Below, piece after piece: positions 1-8,223 of a stretch of DNA of 64,000 bases. Made by a program: the position numbers and the translations under genes. The stretch comes from Kutzneria buriramensis (lineage in GTDB: Bacteria; Actinomycetota; Actinomycetes; Mycobacteriales; Pseudonocardiaceae): contig NZ_QUNO01000028.1 of assembly GCF_003387475.1 (NCBI RefSeq), positions 38,632-102,631 of the forward strand. Reading direction: 5' to 3'. How positions within the stretch are numbered: position 1 is the stretch's first letter; every line of letters begins with the position of its first letter. The notes under the pieces are model-generated. The model worked only from the letters and a program-made list of their open reading frames with translations, was not told where the DNA came from and made no database searches.

Positions 1-85
1 GGCGGGTTGCCCGGTAGTCGCTCGCGCCGCGGATCCCCGGGAAGACCTCCCCGACTTGTCAGTGGCTGGGCGCCTTCGGCCGTTC

Positions 86-403
86 TCAGCAGTACGGCCA
101 GCTGGCATCCCAATCGGTCACAGTGCGTTGGTCGATCCAGCCCTTGCGGCCGGGCTTGTACTCGCCATACAGCCAGATACTCGTCCAGTCACTGCCGATG
201 GAGTAGCACTCCCAATCGAACGTGTCGCCCTTCTTGCCGTAGGTGATCAGGTCGTAGTTCCAGCCAGGACCCGTGCGGATGGGCGCGTTGTCCGTGTTGA
301 TCACTGTCGTTCCCGCCATAGGCTCGGCGGCATGCGCATTCGCCGCCGGGGCCAGCGCCAGTGCGAGGACCCCAGCCAGGGCGATCGCTGCATTTTTCAC
401 CAT
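86..403 (-). CDS. Small secreted SH3-like domain protein
   Basis: A 105-residue protein with a clear signal peptide: a short basic start, an alanine/leucine-rich core and an AxA-type cleavage region near residues 22-25 (NAHAAE). The mature part contains INTDNAPIRTGPGWNYDLI and later GWIDQRTV, the pattern of bacterial SH3-type (SH3_3) domains, in which a variable loop RTGP is followed by a conserved GWI. Two or three cysteines in the mature region suggest disulfides. Such single-domain proteins are exported and usually thought to bind cell-wall peptides; no enzymatic residues are visible. I chose the ATG at 403 because the in-frame TTG ten codons upstream would put non-signal-like residues ahead of the signal peptide. 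Function is inferred only from the fold pattern. Confidence 0.7.
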   Translation of the reverse strand: MVKNAAIALAGVLALALAPAANAHAAEPMAGTTVINTDNAPIRTGPGWNYDLITYGKKGDTFDWECYSIGSDWTSIWLYGEYKPGRKGWIDQRTVTDWDASWPYC

Positions 404-724
404 GCCGGGCAGCGTCCCAGCGGCGTCTATCAATTCCCTATACCGCCCCCAACCACCCTCTCACGGTCGCGGGCCCCTCGCGGCGTCCTTCAGCGTCGGG
501 CCGGTCCTCGTCTGCTGTGGTGCGCTGGTCGTGCTGCTGACCGTGGGCGCCCAGTGCGTGCCGGAGATCAGACAGTTGCGTCGCCGTGTCGCCGAGCCGG
601 CAGCCGAACAACCCGGATAGCGGGCCGTCGTTTCCCGGTCGGTTCGTCGGCACTCACCCGTGGCGTCGTGAATTCGTTTCGAGCAGGATGATCGACACGG
701 CCGCTGAATGGTACACTCTGGCGC
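404..724. other. Intergenic stretch, no gene seen
   Basis: About 320 bases between the divergently transcribed SH3-like gene and the kinase gene. Open frames here have no plausible protein character. A TACACT hexamer at about 711-716 lies just upstream of the kinase GTG and could be a -10 element giving a very short leader. Nothing else is visible. Confidence 0.4.
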
Positions 725-1351
725 GTGGATTTCCCGAACGACAAAAAAGGGCGCATCATTTTTCTGAACGGAGTGTCGAGCTCGGGGAAGAGTAGTATTG
801 CCGCGCAATTGCTGCGGGAGCTCGACACGCCCTACTTCGCCATGGGCGTCGACGTCGTCAACGGTCTGCGGGCGAAGGAACGCACGCTGGAGCTTGGTGC
901 GGACGAGCTTCGTGAGGTGCTCATGCGCACTCGGGCCGGCTTCCACCGAGCGGTCGCGGGTATGGCTCACGCGGGTAACGACCTCGTGATGGATCACGTG
1001 CTGAGCGAGCACTGGCGGCTGATCGACTGCCTGGCCGTGCTGGACGGCCTCGACGTCGTTTTCGTCGGAGTGCATTGCGAGCTGGCGGAGTTGCGCCGCC
1101 GCGAGATCACCAGGGGTGACCGCGAGATCGGTCAGGCCGAGGGGCAGCTCGCCCAGGTGCACGCGCACGGCCTCTACGACATCGAGTTCGACACCGCCGT
1201 TCAGAGCCCCCGTGATTGCGCGCTGCAGATCAAGGACTTCGTCGCCCAGCCGGCCCGGGTGCGGGCCTTCGACCAGTTGCGCGCGGCTGCCATCGAGAAA
1301 GGTGAGCTCCGTCCCGATCGACTCGGCGTAAGCAAGTCGACCGTATCCTGA
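725..1351 (+). CDS. Chloramphenicol phosphotransferase-like P-loop kinase
   Basis: A 208-residue protein with an N-terminal Walker A motif GVSSSGKSS (residues 16-24) right after a hydrophobic strand, as in chloramphenicol 3-O-phosphotransferase (CPT) and its relatives. Further family marks are a central VMDHVLSEHW segment, the VGVHCELAELRRRE segment (strand then helix leading into ER-rich lid residues) and a C-terminal HxxxxYDIEFDT stretch. CPT enzymes use ATP to phosphorylate small hydroxylated substrates; in antibiotic producers they confer self-resistance, but many homologues have unknown substrates. The start is GTG at 725; no better upstream start exists in frame. Its 3' end overlaps an antisense transposase remnant. 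The substrate cannot be told from the sequence. Confidence 0.75.
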   Translation: MDFPNDKKGRIIFLNGVSSSGKSSIAAQLLRELDTPYFAMGVDVVNGLRAKERTLELGADELREVLMRTRAGFHRAVAGMAHAGNDLVMDHVLSEHWRLIDCLAVLDGLDVVFVGVHCELAELRRREITRGDREIGQAEGQLAQVHAHGLYDIEFDTAVQSPRDCALQIKDFVAQPARVRAFDQLRAAAIEKGELRPDRLGVSKSTVS

Positions 1352-1545
1352 CGGGCAAAGCCGCACTCCACGGCATTGTTCTGCCGCCGGCTGTGGACGA
1401 GTGCGTCCAACGCCGCGAGCGCGCCCTGACGCCCGGTGAAATCGCGAACGACCGGAGGGGTGGCCTTCCAGGCGTCCAGGAACGGGCCCACCACCGCCCA
1501 CTGCTGGTCGGACAGATCGCTGGTGTAGGCGTTGCGTTCGCTCAT
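1352..1545 (-). pseudogene. IS5-type transposase, N-terminal fragment
   Basis: The reading frame starting at 1545 begins MSERNAYTSDLSDQQWAVVG, the unmistakable start of IS5/IS1182-like transposases of actinomycetes (SDLSDxQWxxxxPxL). The similarity runs on through the WKATPPVV segment and then dissolves after roughly 45-60 residues; the catalytic DDE part is missing altogether. It is the dead 5' end of an insertion sequence lying tail-to-tail with the kinase gene. The open frame continues into the kinase, but that part is a shadow. Confidence 0.7.
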
Positions 1546-2046
1546 GGCCAGCCTGTACGCGTCCGCGAACCGGACGGCCTCACCGCCAGTCAGAACACCA
1601 CGCCATCGTGGGACGACGAACTACACGAAAGCGCACAAACCGCCCTCTGAGATCGTGGACCGCCATACACACTCACCTGATCCGCCAACTACGTCCGGAC
1701 AACGGCAGGCAAGAACGAGGTGGGATCTGTGCCCAGCCAGGAATCTGCAAACTAGCCCTGGACGTCAGCCACGCAGGGTTGTCCGCGCTACCTCGCGAAT
1801 CGCAATTCAGGAGCCTGCACGACCGCAAACTTCAGTCGGACAGGACATCTGCAGGACATCTGTAGGTCTGGTGGGCCTGCTTCCGCCACCTTCGCGCGGA
1901 ACGGACGACCTGCTCGCCAACCTCGACGCCGAGTTCCGCCGCCGCACGTGCCCGACCCAGATCCAGAGCACAGGACAGATTGGGAATGGGACGCCCTACT
2001 CCTGGTGGCATCGCCGGCTGTACCAGGTGGCTAGCCTCGCGCCGCG
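1546..2046. other. Degenerate region beside transposase stub
   Basis: No intact gene. Frames here are short and show no domain I recognise. Base composition is slightly less GC-rich than the neighbouring genes, and the stretch directly upstream of the transposase start may hold the old end of the insertion sequence. I could not find its inverted partner. Confidence 0.35.
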
Positions 2047-2211
2047 TCAGGTTTCGTGCTGATAGATCTGGCCGTCGGTGGGCACACGTCCGTTGAGCAC
2101 AAGCCGCTCCGGTCGTCGCCGCACTGATCGACGCCAGTCGCGCAGCACAACGGAGTCCTCGGGCCACCACCACTCGCTGCGCGCCGCGACGGCCACAAGA
2201 TCGCCATTCAA
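2047..2211 (-). CDS. Short hypothetical ORF or gene tail
   Basis: A 54-codon frame from a TTG at 2211 has protein-like composition, including EWWWPEDSVVLRDW and a clean end at DGQIYQHET. It reads much more like a real polypeptide than the overlapping arginine-rich frame on the same strand. The frame stays open further upstream into the end of the glycosyltransferase gene without an obvious ATG or GTG, so it may be the C-terminal scrap of a lost gene instead of a functional one. No family recognised. Confidence 0.25.
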   Translation of the reverse strand: MNGDLVAVAARSEWWWPEDSVVLRDWRRSVRRRPERLVLNGRVPTDGQIYQHET

Positions 2212-2252
2212 GTAGCCGCAGGTTGCGCATACGGCACAGTTCCTCGTGGAGG

Positions 2253-3578
2253 TTAAGCAGCCGCCTCCGCTCGCTGTGCCGCCGCGGTGAGCGGCATCCG
2301 AGTACGCGAGCCGGCCGCGCGACGGATGAGGCGCGCGTACGAGGCGATCATGCGGCGGCGACCAAACTGGATACGGCTGGTCAGCAGGGCGGGAACGAAC
2401 CAGCGGCGGCGGGCCAAGGCCTCGGCCCAGGCCGCGGCGACAGCCTCGGGATCAGGCGCGGTGAGCAGGCCGCGGCCGGCCACTATGGACGCACAGTCGC
2501 CGACATCGGTGGCGACCGGGATGGCGCCGCACATCATGCCCTCGATGAGACACAGCGGGGCCGCCTCGCCGAACGCTGAGGTCAGCGCCACCACGTCGGC
2601 CGCGGCGAACAGCACCTGCGGGTCATCACGCACCCCCAGCCGATGCAGTCGGGACGACGCCTCCAGCCCGACCAGCGCCAGATCGGCGGTGAGGTGCGGG
2701 TTCGCGGCAGTCATCCCGGCGCCGCACATCACGACGTGCGCATCCGGTCTGGCCGTCAGGAAAGCCGCCGCGGCCCGCACGAACAGCGGCACGTTCTTCA
2801 TCACGTCGTAGCGCGCGGCGAACGCGATCACCGGCGCATCAGGCGTGATGCCCAGCGCGCGCCGCAGTCGGGCACGCGCCAGCCGGTCAGGGCGGAAACG
2901 GCGCAGGTCGACACCGTTGGGGATCACCTCGAGCAGGTCGGCGGGGATCCCGGCGGCTCGGTAGGCCGCTCGGGTCGACTCAGCGCAGCACACCAGTGCC
3001 GCGATGACCCCGGTGCTCACTGCCGTGTGCAACTGGGTCAGGGCCTCCCCCTGGTTCTCCGGATCGGAACGGTGCAGGCAGGTGATCACGGGTTTACCCC
3101 GGGTGCCGGCCTGGTTGACCAGGCGCAGCGGCTGCTCCTTGAGCGTGAGCAGCACCTCGACACCTGAGATCTCCCGCTCGAAGACGGCCATCTCGGCCTC
3201 GTCGAACTCCGCCGGCCCCGTGCTGCCGTCGCGCAGCGCGGACACGGCTACGCCGGCGGCGACAAGCTTCCGGTAGCTGGCATCGTCCTGCATGCGCTGC
3301 AACGTCACCTCACGGTGAGCCTGCCCGTGGATGCTCAGTACGCGATGCCGCTGGCCGCGGCCGTGCAGGCCCGCCACGACGTCGCTGTGCAGGATGCGCG
3401 CTCCACCGCTGAAGAACCCCTCGTAGAGGGACAGCACACCGAGGTCACCGGCCACCCGCACATGGTCGGCACCACGTGTTACCTGCGCTGTCCTCGCCTG
3501 CTGCGCCGCGAAAACGCCGCGTAAATTCGTCTCCCCGACGAGCGGCACCGGCCGCTGCTCACGAGGCGAGGTTCGCAT
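2253..3578 (-). CDS. Family-4 type glycosyltransferase
   Basis: A 441-residue GT-B glycosyltransferase. The N-terminal half holds SLYEGFFSGGARILHSDV, the usual donor-free entry loop of GT4 enzymes, then ITCLHRSDP. The C-terminal half carries the nucleotide-sugar binding landmarks: VIPNGVDLRRF, AARYDVMKNVPLFVRA and the EX7E motif in GEAAPLCLIEGMMCGAIPVATDVGD. It should transfer a sugar from an NDP-donor to an unknown acceptor in the cytoplasm. The ATG at 3578 (MRTSPREQ) is preferred; the frame continues open upstream, but that portion is compositionally a shadow of the opposite strand. No neighbouring glycan genes help define the product. Confidence 0.75.
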   Translation of the reverse strand: MRTSPREQRPVPLVGETNLRGVFAAQQARTAQVTRGADHVRVAGDLGVLSLYEGFFSGGARILHSDVVAGLHGRGQRHRVLSIHGQAHREVTLQRMQDDASYRKLVAAGVAVSALRDGSTGPAEFDEAEMAVFEREISGVEVLLTLKEQPLRLVNQAGTRGKPVITCLHRSDPENQGEALTQLHTAVSTGVIAALVCCAESTRAAYRAAGIPADLLEVIPNGVDLRRFRPDRLARARLRRALGITPDAPVIAFAARYDVMKNVPLFVRAAAAFLTARPDAHVVMCGAGMTAANPHLTADLALVGLEASSRLHRLGVRDDPQVLFAAADVVALTSAFGEAAPLCLIEGMMCGAIPVATDVGDCASIVAGRGLLTAPDPEAVAAAWAEALARRRWFVPALLTSRIQFGRRRMIASYARLIRRAAGSRTRMPLTAAAQRAEAAA

Positions 3579-3634
3579 CGACGCCGAACCGGCCAGTGCG
3601 CGGGCACGGCACCCTCGACAGGCCTGGCCAGGAT

Positions 3635-3913
3635 CGGGTACAGCGGCTCGCGTTCGATTACGCGGCCAAGGCGGTGTCGGGGGTCCTGGGCAGCTACCAC
3701 CTGGTCGACCCGGCCACGGGCAACGGTCTGTCGGTGGCGTTCTTCGAGGACGACACCGACCTGGCCGAGGTGCGGGCGGCCATCGCGCGGCGGGCCGAGG
3801 AGATCGGCCTGAACAGCGTGCCGCGGCCGACGCCGAAGTCGGAGACGATCTACCGGGTGATGCGAGCAGTTGAGCAGGGACGAACTGGCCTGCAACCGCT
3901 CGAACAGACGTGA
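3635..3913 (+). pseudogene. C-terminal remnant of a monooxygenase-like small protein
   Basis: From about residue RVQRLAFDYAAK onward this frame looks like a genuine protein: SYHLVDPATGNGLSVAFFED followed by a helix and a terminal IYRVMR segment. That is the second half of the small dimeric alpha/beta-barrel (antibiotic-biosynthesis-monooxygenase-like) proteins common in actinomycetes. The first half, with its start codon, is missing: upstream codons are arginine/proline-rich and belong to the antisense glycosyltransferase gene. I read it as a truncated gene whose front was lost when the glycosyltransferase segment was joined here. Confidence 0.5.
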
Positions 3914-3950
3914 GGCCGGCGGGCTCGACGTGCCCGCCAGCCGTCACGAG

Positions 3951-4271
3951 CTACAGCAGGGTGTCCTCGACAACGTCGGCGAATGCGATCATGAAGCCGC
4001 CGGTGGCGTGCTCACGGGTGGCGCCGACCAGGCTGCCCGCCGCCGCGGCGGCGGCGCTGGCCGCGGCGTAGTCGACGAAGTACAGGTCCAGCAAGCGGTA
4101 CGCCGGGGTCGGGCTGCCGTCCTCCTTCGGCCAGACCGTCGACGCCTGGAGCCGAATCAGGCCGGGGAGCTGCCGCGCCAGCGCGAGCTGGTCGGGGTAG
4201 GCGGCCTCGAAGGCGGCCGGGTCGGTGGGGTTGGAATAGACGAAGCTGATCTTCGTCGGCCTGTCCGACAT
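3951..4271 (-). CDS. EthD-family protein
   Basis: A complete 106-residue protein beginning with ISFVYSNPTDPAAFEAAYPD and continuing with LPGLIRLQASTV and a hydrophobic segment near the end. The order strand, NPxDPxxFexxYxxxH/Q-type helix, then a repeat, is that of EthD proteins (dimeric alpha/beta barrels first known from ether degradation). They often act as small accessory or heme-free oxygenase-like proteins; the exact reaction is unknown for most. A purine-rich AAGGAC precedes the ATG. It is followed on the same strand by the remnant region and preceded by the XRE/NB-ARC gene, with a 119-base gap, so co-transcription is possible. Confidence 0.75.
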   Translation of the reverse strand: MSDRPTKISFVYSNPTDPAAFEAAYPDQLALARQLPGLIRLQASTVWPKEDGSPTPAYRLLDLYFVDYAAASAAAAAAGSLVGATREHATGGFMIAFADVVEDTLL

Positions 4272-4390
4272 GGTGCGGTTGTCCTTCTGGTCGAGTTGTA
4301 CAGCGTCCGGTGACGATGTCCCGGTGCAGTCGAGTCAACTCGCCGGGAACCGCCGGCACCACGCAGAACAACACGCAGAAGTAGCCGCGA

Positions 4391-5656
4391 TCAGGTCCGC
4401 AGCCAAGACGTCACGGCCGCCGCCAACGCCTCGCGTTCGGCCGGGGATTCCTCCGCCTCGAGCCGCATGCGAGCAAACAGGCGGACCAGGTCGTGGAACC
4501 AGTACCGCCCAGCGGGACCGTCGAACAGCAGGCCGAGGTCGACGAGTTCGTCCAGGACATCCCACGCGACCTCGACCGGCACCTCGCCGACGACACCGGC
4601 CAGGGTGGCGTCGAAGTCCGGGCTCGGCACGACGGCCAGCCGCCGAAACATCCGGCGGGCGTCCTCCGCGAGCTGCTCGTACGACATCGCGAACGCGGTG
4701 GCGATCTTCAGATCGCCGGCCTTGAACTGGTCGAGGCGGTGCTCCTCGTCCGCCAATCGCGCCACCAGTCCGGCGGCATCCCAGCCGAGCCGGCTGACCA
4801 GCCGGTTCCCGATGATCCGCAGCGCCAGCGGCATGCCCTCGCACAGCTGGACGAGCCGGTCGAGCGCCGGTTCCTGGTCGGCGGCGCGCTCGCCCAGGAT
4901 CCCGGTCAGCAGCTCGGTGGCCTCCGGCGACGACAGCGGGTCCAGGGCGAGCCGGCGTACGCCCTCCAAGCCGGCCAACAGCCGCCGGGCGGTGATCAGC
5001 GCCCGGCTCGCGCCGTCTCCCGGCAGCAGCGGGCGCACCTGTTCTTCCGACCCGGCGTTGTCCAGGACGACCAGCGCGCGCCGGTCCCGCAACACCGATC
5101 GGTACACCGAAGCACGCCCCGCGACGTCCGCGGGGATCTGCTCATCGGCGACACCGAGGGCGCGCAGCAGCAGCCGCAACGCGTCGGTAGCGGCCGCCGG
5201 ATTCGGCGACATGCCCAGCAGATCAACGAAAAACACCCCATCGGGAAAACTCGGCCGCAGGGTGTGGGCCGCCCGGACAGCGAGCGTGGTCTTCCCCATA
5301 CCTCCCGAACCGGTGACGAGCCCCACCACGCCGGCGCCCTCCACGTGGGCCAGCTCGCGCACCCAGGCCAGTTCCGCGGCACGGCCGGCGAAGTCGTCGA
5401 CCAGCCGGGGCAGTTCGCACAGGCGGGCCGGGCGCGTCCAGTGGTCCCGCAGCCGGCCGTCACGCGCCAGCTCGACGAATTCCTTGCAGGAATCCCCTTC
5501 CAGGGCAAGCGCGTCGGCCAGGGCGGTGACCGTACGGTGCTGAGGCCCCCTGCTCCGCCCGCGTTCCATGTCCGACAAGGTCCGCGCGCTGACCCCCGAC
5601 GCCTCGGCCAACTGCTCCAGCGTCAACCGCGCCGCGCGTCGATGACCGCGCAGCAC
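4391..5656 (-). CDS. XRE helix-turn-helix/NB-ARC ATPase regulator
   Basis: A 421-residue STAND-type regulator. Residues 1-55 form a Cro/XRE helix-turn-helix (LTLEQLAEASGVSARTLSDMERG). An NB-ARC ATPase follows, with Walker A GSGGMGKTT, Walker B RALVVLDNA and the GMPLAL motif. The tail FHDLVRLFARMRLEAEE is typical of AfsR/DnrI-related proteins. There is no long TPR region, so the protein is shorter than AfsR-like relatives (often above 700 residues) and ends soon after the winged-helix part. The GTG at 5656 is the first usable start after an in-frame stop, and the family's FGE residues just upstream of it are translated only if an unusual start is used. It may therefore be slightly under-called or 5'-altered. 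Targets unknown. Confidence 0.75.
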   Translation of the reverse strand: MLRGHRRAARLTLEQLAEASGVSARTLSDMERGRSRGPQHRTVTALADALALEGDSCKEFVELARDGRLRDHWTRPARLCELPRLVDDFAGRAAELAWVRELAHVEGAGVVGLVTGSGGMGKTTLAVRAAHTLRPSFPDGVFFVDLLGMSPNPAAATDALRLLLRALGVADEQIPADVAGRASVYRSVLRDRRALVVLDNAGSEEQVRPLLPGDGASRALITARRLLAGLEGVRRLALDPLSSPEATELLTGILGERAADQEPALDRLVQLCEGMPLALRIIGNRLVSRLGWDAAGLVARLADEEHRLDQFKAGDLKIATAFAMSYEQLAEDARRMFRRLAVVPSPDFDATLAGVVGEVPVEVAWDVLDELVDLGLLFDGPAGRYWFHDLVRLFARMRLEAEESPAEREALAAAVTSWLRT

Positions 5657-5710
5657 TTCCCCGAAACCCCGATGCCCAGTGATGGACGCACCATATCGGA
5701 CGGTCGCGGC

Positions 5711-6724
5711 TCAGCGTCGGCCGAACCGGAACCAACGACGCCCACGCCGGTCGGGCGCATACGACCGGGCCAGCTCCTGCAACTCCCGGATGCGCTCGGC
5801 CGGCACGGGTTCCGGCTCCTCCTGCCGCACGTTCACGAGCACGGCGGCCGCCAGCTCGGTCACGTGCGCATCCAGCCACGGACACGCCAGCACCAACTCC
5901 GTCAGCGACTCCAGGATCGTCACGGGCCGCGTATGGCTGGCCTTCTCGGCCTCGATCCACCGCATCGCCACCGTCGTGCCCGCATCACGCCGGAGCGCCG
6001 GATCCGCCCACGCCGCAGCGACCATCGCGAAGGCGGCGGCCTCGGTGATCCAGTCCTCGGGACCCAGGCACAACTCCGTCAGCACCTGCGCCCGGTGCGA
6101 ACCGCGCCAGGGGTGCTCGACACCGTGCCACGCGATGCCGAGGCAGGCCATCACCTGCACGGACCTGATCCACACGTCGGGCCGCCGCTGGTGGTGCTCG
6201 TCCGGCGCCGGCGGATGCACCAGCACGCCGAGCAGGTCGTCGAGGGAGACGTCGGCCAGCACAGCTGCCCGCTCATGGACGGCGAGAATGTCCGGCCACG
6301 CCGGCACGGCCGCCGCACGCACCAGAGCCGCGAGCTCCGGTGACGGCGGCTTCACCGCGGCACGAGGCAGCATTCCCTTGTACTGCCACACCGCGACGCC
6401 GGCGCCCGGGTACAGCGGCTTGCGGGCATCCGGCTCGTCCACACCCTGCGGATGGAACTCCGCCCGCGGGAACACCATGTGGAACGCCAGCTGCGCGCTG
6501 GGCGGCTCGATCGTCGACGGCACCACCTGGAGCGGCGAATCGGAACCGTCGGGATACCGCTCCAGGAACTGGTACATCACGTCGACGGCGGCCTCGGTCG
6601 CGGCCGGAATCTTCCCCAGCCACCACCGGCCCCGGCTCCGCTCCGCCAACTCGGCGGCGACGCCATCGTTCGGCGCCTCCCGAAACTGGTCCGCCAACGC
6701 CAGCACACCGGCGTGATCGCTCAT
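5711..6724 (-). CDS. Hypothetical protein, 337 residues
   Basis: The frame from ATG 6724 (MSDHAGVLALADQF) has even, protein-like composition to the end, with many alpha-helical alanine/leucine/glutamate stretches, the segment AVWQYKGMLPRAA and a basic tail (DRRGRRWFRFGRR). No signal peptide and no transmembrane segment are visible, so it should be cytosolic. I do not recognise the family. The open frame continues upstream of 6724 into the next gene, but that part is arginine-rich and shadow-like. It sits directly upstream of the XRE/NB-ARC gene (54-base gap, same strand) and may be co-transcribed with it. Confidence 0.65.
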   Translation of the reverse strand: MSDHAGVLALADQFREAPNDGVAAELAERSRGRWWLGKIPAATEAAVDVMYQFLERYPDGSDSPLQVVPSTIEPPSAQLAFHMVFPRAEFHPQGVDEPDARKPLYPGAGVAVWQYKGMLPRAAVKPPSPELAALVRAAAVPAWPDILAVHERAAVLADVSLDDLLGVLVHPPAPDEHHQRRPDVWIRSVQVMACLGIAWHGVEHPWRGSHRAQVLTELCLGPEDWITEAAAFAMVAAAWADPALRRDAGTTVAMRWIEAEKASHTRPVTILESLTELVLACPWLDAHVTELAAAVLVNVRQEEPEPVPAERIRELQELARSYAPDRRGRRWFRFGRR

Positions 6725-7011
6725 GCCCGTCCCTCCCCCGTTCCCGTCGAGGAGAATATCGGGCCCTGGACGCCCACCGGTTCCAAGGCCGGCACCCGGC
6801 AGAATCCGACCGCCATTCCGAACCAGAAGTCCCAGAACGCCGGCCCCGCCAACAACTTCCACGTGACTTCCCCGGCCGACCGGCCACCTTCCGGCATTTC
6901 GCCCTCCACGGATTCGCGTGTCCCGCACGGCTGACCAGCCGCACCCCACACACGAGTCCGTGCCCACCCCGGCCCGCTTGTCCTCGTACCCCGACCCCAT
7001 CACCCACAGCG

Positions 7012-7467
7012 CTACTGGGGCCCGTCCGGCGGGGTGAGCAGAACGACCGGGATTTCGCGGCCGGTATTCTGCGCGTACTCGGCGTAGAGCGGGAACACGG
7101 CCACCATCTGCTCCCACAGGTTCGCTCGCTCGGCCGGAGACACGACGCGGGCGCTGGCGGTGAACCGGCGAGTGCCGACCTGCACGCCGACGCTCGGGTC
7201 CGCCGCGAGGTTCATGAACCAGGCCGGATCCTGCTCGGCGCCGCCCTTGGAGGCGACGACGACGTACTCGCCGCCCGAGGTGCCGTAGATCAGGCAGGTG
7301 CGGCGAGGGGTGCCGGTGCGACGCCCGGTCGTGGCGAGCACGAGCGTGCGCAGGCCGTCGCGCTCGTGGCCTTCCGTGCCGCCCGAGGCCAGGTACGTGC
7401 GGGTGTGCTCGGCGACCCAGTCCCACTGCGAGTCGGTGGCGCGATCGAGGTCCTCGGCGGTGGCCAT
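7012..7467 (-). CDS. F420-dependent nitroreductase (DUF385/Ddn-like)
   Basis: A 151-residue split-barrel flavin/deazaflavin oxidoreductase. Family marks are LVLATTGRRTGTPRRTCLIYG (the TGRKSG-type F420 phosphate-binding loop), GEYVVVASKGGAEQDPAWFMNL and the C-terminal PVVLLTP. Proteins of this family (Ddn of Mycobacterium) reduce quinones, nitroaromatics or unsaturated ketones with F420H2; the physiological substrate here is unknown. The ATG at 7467 is chosen because the longer frame is a shadow. It lies downstream of a TetR gene on the same strand (92-base gap), and both may belong to the response controlled by that regulator. Confidence 0.8.
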   Translation of the reverse strand: MATAEDLDRATDSQWDWVAEHTRTYLASGGTEGHERDGLRTLVLATTGRRTGTPRRTCLIYGTSGGEYVVVASKGGAEQDPAWFMNLAADPSVGVQVGTRRFTASARVVSPAERANLWEQMVAVFPLYAEYAQNTGREIPVVLLTPPDGPQ

Positions 7468-7559
7468 GGCGCTGTCCTTCCGGTCGGTGATGCGGCCACG
7501 CCGGCCGCATCCGCCCCTGGGACGGAGCCGCCGAGCCGTTCTCGACATCCCCGCGCGGA

Positions 7560-8138
7560 TCAACCGAGCGATGCGCTCGCGGCCCGTAGTTCGTCGAGGG
7601 CTTTCCGCAGGTGGGCGGCGAAGCCGTCCTCGGCGGCGCGGTCGCTTTCCGACCACTCGATGTACCCCCGCTTGAAGGCGAGGACGCCGAGCTCGCTGGC
7701 GAGGGCGGCGGTCGGATCGGGCACGCCGCGAGCGACCAGGGCGGCGGTCATCGCGGCCGCGAGGCTGACGCTCTTGAGGGCGTCGCGCTCCTGGAGTTCG
7801 GTGCTGGCGGCGACGGCGGCCTTCAGGCGCGGGGCGAGCTCCCGGCTCATCGGGCCCATCGCGGTCGAGGCCCGCTCCAGGCCGGCGGCGACCGCCTCGA
7901 GCGGGCTGGCGCCGGCCGGGGCCTCGGCGATGCCCTCGCTCAACAGCCGGCTCAGCGTCTCCTGCCCGGCGACCAGCAGCTCGCGCTTGTCGGGGAAGTG
8001 CCGGAAGAAGGTGCTCTTGGTGACGCCGGCGCGCTCGGCGATCTGCGCGACCGTCGTGGCGTCGTACCCCTGCTCGGTGAACAGGTCGACGGCCGCCATG
8101 ACCAGGCGTTCGCGCGCTCCCGGCTCCCATCGACCCAT
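7560..8138 (-). CDS. TetR-family transcriptional regulator
   Basis: A 192-residue repressor. The N-terminal helix-turn-helix is textbook: DLFTEQGYDATTVAQIAERA, then VTKSTFFRHFPDKRELL. The C-terminal ligand domain is alanine-rich and unspecific. It is transcribed away from an NAD-binding epimerase-like gene, and two strong palindromes occupy the 85-base space between the starts (see the operator entry). The simplest reading is a regulator repressing itself and the divergent dehydrogenase gene. The inducer cannot be predicted. Confidence 0.85.
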   Translation of the reverse strand: MGRWEPGARERLVMAAVDLFTEQGYDATTVAQIAERAGVTKSTFFRHFPDKRELLVAGQETLSRLLSEGIAEAPAGASPLEAVAAGLERASTAMGPMSRELAPRLKAAVAASTELQERDALKSVSLAAAMTAALVARGVPDPTAALASELGVLAFKRGYIEWSESDRAAEDGFAAHLRKALDELRAASASLG

Positions 8139-8153
8139 GCCGTCATACTAGGC

Positions 8154-8206
8154 GATGGGACTTTTGTCCCATCACTCTGGTACGGTGACGGGACAAGAGT
8201 CCCATC
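8154..8206. promoter_or_regulatory. Twin TetR-type operators
   Basis: Two 20-base inverted repeats: GATGGGAC-TTTT-GTCCCATC at 8154-8173 (perfect) and GACGGGAC-AAGA-GTCCCATC at 8187-8206 (one mismatch). Their centres are 33 bases apart, about three helical turns, so two dimers would sit on the same face. They lie between the divergent TetR and epimerase starts and are best explained as that regulator's binding sites. Confidence 0.8.
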
Positions 8207-8223
8207 ACTCGCGGGAGAGTTCC

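Noticed and set aside
4493..6343. A 616-codon frame antisense to the XRE/NB-ARC gene
   Set aside because: Arginine/glutamine-rich shadow; the minus strand has Walker motifs and a helix-turn-helix.
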